From contig JANQEU010000049.1 of assembly GCA_028278225.1 (NCBI GenBank), forward strand, positions 59,332-123,331: 64,000 nucleotides of DNA, given 5' to 3'. The notes beneath the pieces were generated by a model, which saw only the letters and a program-made list of their open reading frames with translations, had not been told where the DNA came from and did no database searches. The stretch's first letter is position 1; every line of letters starts with the position of its first letter. A program made the translations under genes and the position numbers. Shown one piece after another: positions 27,383 through 35,600 of this stretch. The stretch comes from Cyclobacteriaceae bacterium. GTDB lineage: Bacteria; Bacteroidota; Bacteroidia; Cytophagales; Cyclobacteriaceae.

Positions 27383-27811
27383 ATGCGACTATCAGTAGGC
27401 AGATGGATACCCGCGAGCCATAAGAACAAACATCCGTATAGACCGCAGATGTTGATGGCTCTATTAGCGGTGTTGTACTTCAATATTTGTTCTGCGCAAG
27501 GCAAGTTTTATGAGTATGAATCCGAGACCGGAAATATTACTGTTAATGCCGGGGATACAGTTGTTTTTAAACAGAGCTCACTAAATGGTGCATACGCTCA
27601 CGTGTTTTTCAATGTAGGTTCTATTCAAAAAAGGAGGGCGAGTTTCACATCGGATTATTATAGTGAACTGGTAGTCGATCACTTTCTAAGACGGAAGGAA
27701 GACGGGGAGTCAAAAGTATTTGCCGTCCTCGCTGTTCCTAACAAACCGAAATGGTTCGTATGGGTAAGACTTGAAGATGCACTAGCGACTAAAGAAATTG
27801 AAATCAAATAA
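27383..27811 (+). CDS. Exported hypothetical protein of tra operon
   Basis: About 142 residues from the ATG at 27383; the frame is open from 27344, which would overlap traG by 17 bases. A hydrophobic segment (MLMALLAVLYFNICSAQG) ending at an Ala-Gln site looks like a signal peptide preceded by an unusually long basic leader. The mature part is beta-rich (FYEYESETGNITVNAGDTVV). I do not recognise it. Its place between traG and the TraI-like gene suggests a periplasmic or surface role in the channel. Confidence 0.65.
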   Translation: MRLSVGRWIPASHKNKHPYRPQMLMALLAVLYFNICSAQGKFYEYESETGNITVNAGDTVVFKQSSLNGAYAHVFFNVGSIQKRRASFTSDYYSELVVDHFLRRKEDGESKVFAVLAVPNKPKWFVWVRLEDALATKEIEIK

Positions 27812-27819
27812 GGAAGGCA

Positions 27820-28407
27820 ATGAAAAGATTCATTATCATATTTATGTTCCTTCAGATAGGACACAGTAGTTTTTCCCAATTTGTTGTTGAGGCTCCGATC
27901 CTTGAATCCATTGCTTCAAGTCAGACCACCATTATGGGTACCATGAATATTACGATGGCCACCATTAGACAAGTCGAACAACGGATGGAAACCTTGAAGA
28001 AAATGGCAGGGTGGATTGAAAGATTCGAGAGCATGCAGGAGTTTGTGCAGTTGCTAGAAAGCACTGCATGCCTGGCTAAAGACCTCAATGTTGAAATGAA
28101 TATAGCAATGAACCTTGTGGGAGAAAGGGCAAGCTGTTTCAACGAATTCAAGTATAAGGTAAATATCAATCAGCTGAGATATGTGGTCGATGTCGTGAAT
28201 GTGGTTCTGTCGGATGGATTCAGCATGGACAGAGATGGAAGGCTGGCTGCCTATAAGGAAGCTCTGTCAGCGTTCGAAAAGGCGCAACTGGGATTAGGTG
28301 AGCTGTCCGTCTTACTCAGGCGGATTATCAGGAGGTTTGAGGACACGAGAAGGTTTAGGGAGGACATGATGAACGTGAATGATTTTGGGAGATATGGGAG
28401 GTATTAA
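27820..28407 (+). CDS. Exported TraI-like (DUF4141) conjugal transfer protein
   Basis: A 195-residue protein with a signal peptide (MKRFIIIFMFLQIGHSSFSQ) and a mostly helical mature part (QVEQRMETLKKMAGWIERFE, then CLAKDLNVEMNIAM). Position directly before traJ and the helical, exported character match the TraI/DUF4141 proteins of Bacteroidetes elements, which occupy the VirB5 place. Sequence identity to TraI is not certain by eye. Confidence 0.65.
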   Translation: MKRFIIIFMFLQIGHSSFSQFVVEAPILESIASSQTTIMGTMNITMATIRQVEQRMETLKKMAGWIERFESMQEFVQLLESTACLAKDLNVEMNIAMNLVGERASCFNEFKYKVNINQLRYVVDVVNVVLSDGFSMDRDGRLAAYKEALSAFEKAQLGLGELSVLLRRIIRRFEDTRRFREDMMNVNDFGRYGRY

Positions 28408-28474
28408 TCCCTCTTGATCCCCCGGAAGGGGTGTGTGTTAGACAACAAATAGATAGATTAATAAATGTTGGCTC

Positions 28475-29476
28475 ATGCAGAAAGCATATGAATGGTTGTT
28501 TAATGATGAATTACTCGATGGGTATGTACTCGGGTTGACGCTAGAGCAGATTGTAATCGCAGAGGCGCTGGCCGTTATGTTTTTTGTGATAGGGGTTGTG
28601 TACAATGTACTGACTACGGTAATTAAGTCAAGAGGGATGCAGCCCATCAACTTTGCAGAATTCGGCAGGATCGTTGTGATTATGTTCGCCCTGGGACTGT
28701 ATATTCCAGTGATCGGTTTCCCAGTAAAGGTTATTGATCTCATCAACCGGGCGACACAACCTTCGGCCAATGAGATAATCGATTACAGTCAGAAACTAGG
28801 CGAGCATACGTATGAGAACGGTTTGCCTGGAACATTAGAGAAGGAATTCGTACCTGATCCTAGAAATGAGGAAAGCAACGATGATATCCACGCCGAAGAA
28901 CTAACACTTTGGGATTACCTGGGGATGGCATTATCACCGTTGAGTATAGGCGCATTCTTTCTGGATACCATTGTGGTTTCTCTTGCATCCGTCGTACGGA
29001 TCATTATGCAAGCATTACTCAAAATACTATCTCTAGTGTTGTTTGTTTTCGGACCGTATGCTTTTGTAGCTTCCATCCTTCCGATCTGGAAGGATAAGAT
29101 CGTTGTCTGGTTCAACGCTTTTATCACAGTCTATTTTTCATATGTGGTTTTCAACATCCTGGACAGGATATTATACTTCAACCTGTTCAAGGATATTTTT
29201 TCAGCGATGAATGTCTATGAATTTACCGGACTTCAATCCTTAGCATTGAATGTTGCCATCCTGGTTGTGTACATCCTTCCATTCTGGATCTCAGGGAAAG
29301 TGGTCGGCAGTTCGGATTCAGGAAGGTTCCTGTCCATGTTTGCCCAGGTCACGACAGCTGTCACCTATGCTGCGCTCACCAGGGTAGGTGGCTTTAAACA
29401 ACTGGCCGGTATTTCCGGAGGCGGGAAGCAAATGGCATCACCAGGCCGGGCCAAGGATGCCATGTCAACAAAATAG
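28475..29476 (+). CDS. traJ: Conjugal transfer protein TraJ (VirB6-like)
   Basis: A 333-residue polytopic inner-membrane protein with at least six hydrophobic helices (for example VIAEALAVMFFVIGVVYNVL, IIMQALLKILSLVLFVFGPY, LALNVAILVVYILPFWISGK). Size and place between the TraI-like and TraK genes match TraJ, the VirB6 counterpart in the channel. The preceding 67-base gap holds one of the C-rich dispersed sequences. Confidence 0.85.
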   Translation: MQKAYEWLFNDELLDGYVLGLTLEQIVIAEALAVMFFVIGVVYNVLTTVIKSRGMQPINFAEFGRIVVIMFALGLYIPVIGFPVKVIDLINRATQPSANEIIDYSQKLGEHTYENGLPGTLEKEFVPDPRNEESNDDIHAEELTLWDYLGMALSPLSIGAFFLDTIVVSLASVVRIIMQALLKILSLVLFVFGPYAFVASILPIWKDKIVVWFNAFITVYFSYVVFNILDRILYFNLFKDIFSAMNVYEFTGLQSLALNVAILVVYILPFWISGKVVGSSDSGRFLSMFAQVTTAVTYAALTRVGGFKQLAGISGGGKQMASPGRAKDAMSTK

Positions 29477-29479
29477 GCT

Positions 29480-30124
29480 ATGAAACTGGAATCACTAGAT
29501 AACTATAAAAAAGACAGCACGAGTTTCAGGACGTTTGCGGGGGTTATCGTTGTGATTTCCATTGCAGGAAATATCCTACTGTATTACCTAACGAGAAAGG
29601 ACATAGAAAATACCTACAAGCAGATATGGGTCGTCGACCGGAACAGCAGGCCGTATAAGGCGGAAATCCGAAATTCCTTTGACTATGAGGAACGAGTATT
29701 TGAGTATGAGGAGGTAGTAAGGGAATTCTACGAAAATGCATTCAGTTGCGATGACAGCAATATAAGAGGAAATCGAAGCGGGAACCTGGAGAGAGCATTG
29801 CACCTGTCCGTCAGTTTTGTCAACGAACAGACCATAGAGGATCTATGGCTCGAAGAAAACGTAATCGGGAATGTACTTGAAAACAACTGGGTGTACAAAG
29901 CGAAGGTCGATAGTGTGTTATTTGACCTGAGAACCGAACCGATAAGAGGTTATGCGTTCGGTAAACAACAAATTGAAATGAGGCGCCAAAGCATCACGCG
30001 GAACATGCATTTCAGCTTTATTATCTATGATGTCGAAAAAAGGACCAGGCAGAATCCCTTTGGTGCCAAGATGGACCAGCTTGACATCTTCAACAATTCG
30101 GTGTTGTCAAACAAAAGGGAATGA
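29480..30124 (+). CDS. traK: Conjugal transfer protein TraK (VirB8-like)
   Basis: A 214-residue bitopic protein with one N-terminal transmembrane helix (FAGVIVVISIAGNILLYYLT) and a periplasmic domain containing VVDRNSRPYKAEIRNS and the late FSFIIYDVEKRTRQNPFG, typical of TraK of Bacteroidetes elements. VirB8-like proteins nucleate channel assembly. It overlaps traM by 4 bases. Confidence 0.87.
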   Translation: MKLESLDNYKKDSTSFRTFAGVIVVISIAGNILLYYLTRKDIENTYKQIWVVDRNSRPYKAEIRNSFDYEERVFEYEEVVREFYENAFSCDDSNIRGNRSGNLERALHLSVSFVNEQTIEDLWLEENVIGNVLENNWVYKAKVDSVLFDLRTEPIRGYAFGKQQIEMRRQSITRNMHFSFIIYDVEKRTRQNPFGAKMDQLDIFNNSVLSNKRE

Positions 30125-31062
30125 GGATGGAGGAAAAACATAAAAAACTTGTTTTGATGGGGATTTCGGTCCTAGGGATGGGGATCTTCGTTTTCTTCTC
30201 GTTCATAAAGGATAAAGAACAGGAATTCGACAGTACAGGGATGGTCAATCCCGCGGAGTTGGACAACTCTCCATCGAAACAGGAAATCTATGCTGAGAAA
30301 CGGGTCAAAGACCGCAAAGCGTTCGATTACGACCGGAGGGTGTCGAGCCTGGACGACTTTCTAAAAGACCAGATCCACAAAGATCCGTTCAAACCGGATT
30401 CAAGTCATATCATTCAAAAATTTGAGGGAACCCAGGAGTCAAGTAGTGTCGAACAAACTCAAGCAACAACAGACCTGAGAAATCCAACTTTAAAGGTTGA
30501 GCGGATTAATAGGACCTCGACGATACCCATATCCTCTGGTGAAAATGAAAAAGTACCGCGCAGACGGGTAGGCTTTGCGTCCGGCGGTGTCGAGTCGTTG
30601 CCAACAACGACCGATCCTGAAGATAATCCAACTGGTGTGAATGTCCTTGCGGTTGTTCAGGAGAACGCAACAATATCAACAGGATCATTCCTTAAGCTCA
30701 GGGTTATTGAAAGCTTCGATATGGAAGGGGTGGCCATACCACGCAACACTTTTGTTTTAGCGGAAGTTCTACTTACCAACGACAGGATCTACCTGGACGT
30801 TGAAACCATTTCCGTTGCCGGGCATTCGCTACCAGCAAATCTTACCGGGTATGATCTCAATGGACATAGGGGAATACCGATCGAGGGAGGACTCGACAAA
30901 GAGATCAAAAGGGATGTCCTTGAACAGACGATAAGTGAAGTGCAAAGATCCGTTGAGGTTCCAATTCTGAAAAACGTACCATTCTCATCAACCAAAAAGA
31001 AAATCAGAGATCCGGATATACCGATCACTGCCGGACATAAGTTGTATCTCAGAAACAAATGA
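30121..31062 (+). CDS. traM: Conjugal transfer protein TraM (VirB10-like)
   Basis: A 313-residue protein with an N-terminal transmembrane helix (LVLMGISVLGMGIFVFFSFI), a long low-complexity linker and a C-terminal beta domain (VLAVVQENATISTGSFLKLR, then PANLTGYDLNGHRGIPIEGG). This matches TraM of Bacteroidetes elements, the VirB10-like protein that spans the periplasm. Overlaps traN by 4 bases. Confidence 0.87.
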   Translation: MRMEEKHKKLVLMGISVLGMGIFVFFSFIKDKEQEFDSTGMVNPAELDNSPSKQEIYAEKRVKDRKAFDYDRRVSSLDDFLKDQIHKDPFKPDSSHIIQKFEGTQESSSVEQTQATTDLRNPTLKVERINRTSTIPISSGENEKVPRRRVGFASGGVESLPTTTDPEDNPTGVNVLAVVQENATISTGSFLKLRVIESFDMEGVAIPRNTFVLAEVLLTNDRIYLDVETISVAGHSLPANLTGYDLNGHRGIPIEGGLDKEIKRDVLEQTISEVQRSVEVPILKNVPFSSTKKKIRDPDIPITAGHKLYLRNK

Positions 31063-31979
31063 AATCATTTGTAGTTGCCATATTGTTCTATTTCATTACT
31101 AACTCTTATGTTGTCAGTCAGCCATATGATACGCTGAATATCGGGTATACGACTTCTGTCAATTTGATCTTTGATTCACCAGTCAGGAAATGGGATATGG
31201 GCCTCGGGGTTAGAATAGAGGGTGGAGAAAAACTATGGGACGTACTTGTCGAAAATCCGTCGGAAAGTCCCGAGAGGATCAAGTTAGCCGCGGGAATAGA
31301 GCAATTTGAGACAACAAACCTGTTTGTTGAGACGGAATCTGGGTATTTCAATTTCATTCTCAGGTATTGTGAACAGCCGAAGGTGCTATTGAAAATGATA
31401 AAAATAGAAGAGGCGTCAATCCTGAAAGAAAAAATACTGAACAAAGGAACGTCTTTTGATCCCTCTGACCCGGTAAAAACCTCCATTAATTCTCCCTCCC
31501 CCCTACAATACGTTTCGGACGGGCAGGCAATGGGGGATAGTCTAGGCTATTATTGTGAAACGATTCAGAAATTTGAAAATGATCTGAGTTCCATTGGTAA
31601 GTCGTCGCAAAAGATCCTGTTTTTCCTGGGAGGGATCTATATATCAGGCGATCATCTTTTCTTCAAGCTGTATATCAAGAATTCAAGCAACATCGAGTAT
31701 GACATAGGATTTGTGGGATTCTTCAAGGGAGACAGGGGAAAAAGAGGCAATAAGAAACGTCCGAAACAAGACGAGTTACTGACTCCAATCTATGTTATGA
31801 ATGACAATGACATACCTGTTTCTGCCGGGGAGATAATCTCTCGCGTGTATGCTTTTGAAAAATTCACTTTAAGTAAGAGACAGAGTCTATTCATACAACT
31901 CTGGGAAGGGGAGCAGGGGGAAAGGAAAATGGAGTTAGTTGTGAGAGGTAAGAATATACTGGAGGCGAAGGTGATATGA
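31059..31979 (+). CDS. traN: Conjugal transfer protein TraN (VirB9-like)
   Basis: A 306-residue exported protein with a signal peptide (FVVAILFYFITNSYVVSQ) and the TraN pattern TTSVNLIFDSPVRKWDMG near the start of the mature part and KLYIKNSSNIEYDIGFV later. TraN is the VirB9-like outer-membrane-associated component. Confidence 0.88.
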   Translation: MKSFVVAILFYFITNSYVVSQPYDTLNIGYTTSVNLIFDSPVRKWDMGLGVRIEGGEKLWDVLVENPSESPERIKLAAGIEQFETTNLFVETESGYFNFILRYCEQPKVLLKMIKIEEASILKEKILNKGTSFDPSDPVKTSINSPSPLQYVSDGQAMGDSLGYYCETIQKFENDLSSIGKSSQKILFFLGGIYISGDHLFFKLYIKNSSNIEYDIGFVGFFKGDRGKRGNKKRPKQDELLTPIYVMNDNDIPVSAGEIISRVYAFEKFTLSKRQSLFIQLWEGEQGERKMELVVRGKNILEAKVI

Positions 31980-32113
31980 GAGGTATTGAATTTAAAGGAC
32001 TACCGCTTAGTCTTCTCTTAATCCCTCCCTCAAAGGACGGAGTCCGGCGCGTATGTCAAAAAAATTTGACTATGAATATGCATTATGATGTTATAATATG
32101 TCGAATGTTCAAT

Positions 32114-32653
32114 ATGAAGAAATGGATAAATACACTTGTAATCTTAATTGCAGCGACAATTCCGTTTTCGGGAATCAATGGGCAGGTCAAGGAACCTTCT
32201 ACATTGTTTAGACACGTTGAAGGGGTGCAGGGGATTGAACTGGCTGGTGGGATCAGTGATCTTGGGTTAGCAGGATCTATTTCGTATTTCAGGTACTTTT
32301 CGCATCGATGGTTTGGAAAGGCATCTGTAAATATTGAAAAGGACGTAGATCCAAGGTTCATAAGTTCCGCAACTTCTATTGACTTGGTAATATCCAGCTA
32401 TGCGATCATACAAAAATCTTTGTTTTTGTACTTCATGGCCGGGCCAACTATAGTAATTGAAAACCTGAAACAAATTGAATGGAAACATGACCCATTGTGG
32501 CTTGGTGTTGGAATTGCAAGTGGTACAGGACTAGAATACTATTTATGGAATCGACTTGGGATAACCATGATCGGACTATTGAGGTATGTTCCAAACTCCA
32601 GTATGGGTGCAGTTAGATCCTATCTCACTGCAGGAATGAAGTACACTTTCTAA
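32114..32653 (+). CDS. traO: Conjugal transfer protein TraO-like outer-membrane protein
   Basis: A 179-residue protein from the ATG at 32114, with signal peptide MKKWINTLVILIAATIPFSG and a beta-barrel-like mature part ending in a terminal aromatic (SYLTAGMKYTF), as expected for outer-membrane insertion. TraO of Bacteroidetes elements has this size, place and ending. The frame is open from 31976, but that leader is made of a C-rich intergenic repeat and is not credible as protein. A motif resembling the 23678 palindrome lies just upstream (32081-32097), so traO may have its own promoter. Confidence 0.7.
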   Translation: MKKWINTLVILIAATIPFSGINGQVKEPSTLFRHVEGVQGIELAGGISDLGLAGSISYFRYFSHRWFGKASVNIEKDVDPRFISSATSIDLVISSYAIIQKSLFLYFMAGPTIVIENLKQIEWKHDPLWLGVGIASGTGLEYYLWNRLGITMIGLLRYVPNSSMGAVRSYLTAGMKYTF

Positions 32654-32680
32654 CGAGATATTACAAAAATTAAGAATGAC

Positions 32681-35600
32681 ATGATGAAAAGTATAGGAAA
32701 AATTATTTTGATCATCGTCGTGGTTACCGCACAGATTTCAATGGATGCTCAACCTTTTAGGGATGATCCACCCAATGTTACAGATAAGATCCTGGCAAAG
32801 GATCAGGGAACCTTAGTCCTATTCGATCTTGGAGATCAATGTATTTCAGGTACATGTTATGGATGTACATTTTGGGAAGTGAATGTCTATGGATACGGGT
32901 GCGAGAATAGTTCATCATGCAATCAAGTTCCAGAACTTTCCAATACATCTTCGGTTGATTATGGATCCGTTACATTTTCTAATAGCTCGACAGGCACCTA
33001 TATCTACAATGTCATGCAATTGTATCAAACGGTTGAACCTGATGTGTCATGCGATGTCCAGGAAAATGGTCCATTCGAATACGATGTATTCAACATTGTT
33101 GTGATCGATTGGCAATGGACGGGAACAATTTCATACTGTGAAGGTGAAAACGATATTGTCAATCTTGACAATATCATCTCCCATGCGGATGGTGTATCTT
33201 ACTCCGGACCGGGTGTTGTAGGAAATACATGGAACCCACAGGATGCTGGGAGTGGAACACATACGATCACAGCCTCAAAAAGCTTCAGCAACGGCACACA
33301 AACGATCTCTCTTCAGGCAACCGTTCATCCAAATCCATCAGTCAGTTTTGCGGATCCTTCGGCTTTCTGCAAAACTGATTCGGATCCTGACCTAACGAAT
33401 TGGATTAATATTTCAGGTGGAACATTTTCACATAGCCATGGTAACAGCCTTGATCTGTACGGTTCGGCGAATGAGAACATTGACATTGCCAGTAGCACTC
33501 CAGGAAGTTACCAAGTTACATACACCTATACGGATGAGAATGGATGTTCCAATTCTTCAACCGCCAATATTACTATTGATCCAATTATTACCATTGATGC
33601 CGGAGCCAATCAGGAGGCATGTGAGAACAGTGGGCAGATTACCCTAGTGGCGGCAACTTCAGGTGTTAGTTGGGAGTGCGTGGATTGTGATTATGTTGTC
33701 GATGGCAAGTTTGATTCAGACATCGCACCCCCAGGGACATATACTATCCGAGCCAGCAAGACCGAAGGTGCATGCAGTGATACAGATGACAAAACCTTCA
33801 CTGTCAAAGCCCTTCCCGTAGTGGAAGCTGGTCCAGGACTCACGAAATGTATTAATGATGGAACATTTAGTTTAACCGGAGCCTCACCGACAGGAGGTGT
33901 ATGGACGGCCAGTTGCAGCGGTTGTCTGGGTGGCAGCGCTTTCGATCCCAACGCTGCCGGTGCCGGTGAACATACGGTCACCTACACCTATACCAATGCG
34001 GGTGGATGTGTGAATTCGGATTTCAGATCCATCACGGTCATAGCATTGCCAGATGCGAACGAAATTTCGGTAACAGAAGACGAACGGTGTGGAGACGGGG
34101 AAGTGGATCTACAGGCCTCACTGTCAGGCCATACCTTAAAATGGTATTCGAATCCGTCAGGAGGTTCCACTTTGCATACTGGCAACAGCTACAGTCCAAC
34201 GATAGCAACCGGAACCAGTACCTATTACGTGGAAGCGATCAATGGTGACGGCTGTATTTCCCCATCAAGAAAACCAGTAACAGCGACTGCATACGAAGTT
34301 CCATTGGAACCAAACACCTCAGATGGGAGCCGGTGCGGTCCAGGGACGGTTACATTGTCTGCATCCGGTGGAATACAGGGTGCGACTTACGAGTGGTTCG
34401 AGAATCCCACCGGAGGATCCTCGCTTCACTCAGGGCCAAGTTTCCAAACTCCTTCACTATCGTCTTCACGGTCCTATTATGTCGAGGCAGTCAGCGCCGA
34501 TGGTTGTATTAGTCCCACCAGGGCAACTGCGGATGCGGTGATCCAATCCATCCCTGGAGGACCCACAGTGTTCGATGGCTCAAGATGCGGACCAGGTACC
34601 GTCAGCCTGAGCGTCGGAGGAGCTCCCAGCGGAGGAGACTATCGGTGGTATGCGGATGAATCCGGAGGATCATCATTCAATAATTCAAGTTCATGGGTAA
34701 CACCATCTCTTAATGCTACGACCTCCTATTGGGTGAGTATTGTGACCGCTGAACAATGTGAAGGCCCAAGATCGGAGATCACAGCAACGATATATAGTGT
34801 TCCGAATGCACCTACGAGTGTGAATGGTGAACGATGTGGAAACGGGACGGTGGATCTAAGTGCAAATGCTGAAGTTTCAGGCACATATAATTGGTATGAA
34901 ACGACCTTTTCCACAACCATCATTCACTCTGGTCAACAGTTTACAACTCCTACGTTGACAGATTCACGCAGTTATTGGGTCAGTATCACCGATGGGAATG
35001 GCTGCGAGAGTCCCCGAACAGAGGTATTGGCTACACTCAATCCCGTTCCAAGTGCACCGGATGCGGTATCCGTTGGACGCTGTGGACCGGGAGAGGTGAC
35101 CATCATGGCGTCCGGTGGAATTGAAAATGCCGTATACAAATGGTACGATAATCCTACGGGCGGGTCTGCGCTATATACCGGGGCAATCTATGAGCCCGAT
35201 GTCACGGTGACCAGGAACTTTTATGTTTCGGCAACGAGCCCCGAAATCTGCACAAGCACCAGCCGAACCGCGGTCACTGTTACGATCCATCCTTTTCCCG
35301 GTCCACCTGTTACCTTTGACAATTCGAGATGCGGCGATGGGTCGGTTATGCTGAATGCCGGCGGTGCACAGGCCGACGGGTCGTACCGGTGGTATGAGAA
35401 TGAAAGCGGAGGTACATCGTTCAATGACATCGAAACGTGGGAAACTCCTGTTCTGGGTGCGTCCAGAGACTATTATGTGAGCATTGTCAGCCCTTACGGG
35501 TGTGAAGGAAACCGAGAATCCGTAACTGCAATCATCCATGAAATACCCCCTATGCCGGATGTGGTTCCAATGGAGCGATGCGGAGAAGGCACCCTGGAAC

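Noticed and set aside
31976..32113. N-terminal extension of traO
   Set aside because: The extra 46 codons translate a C-rich intergenic repeat, whereas the ATG at 32114 starts a good signal peptide.
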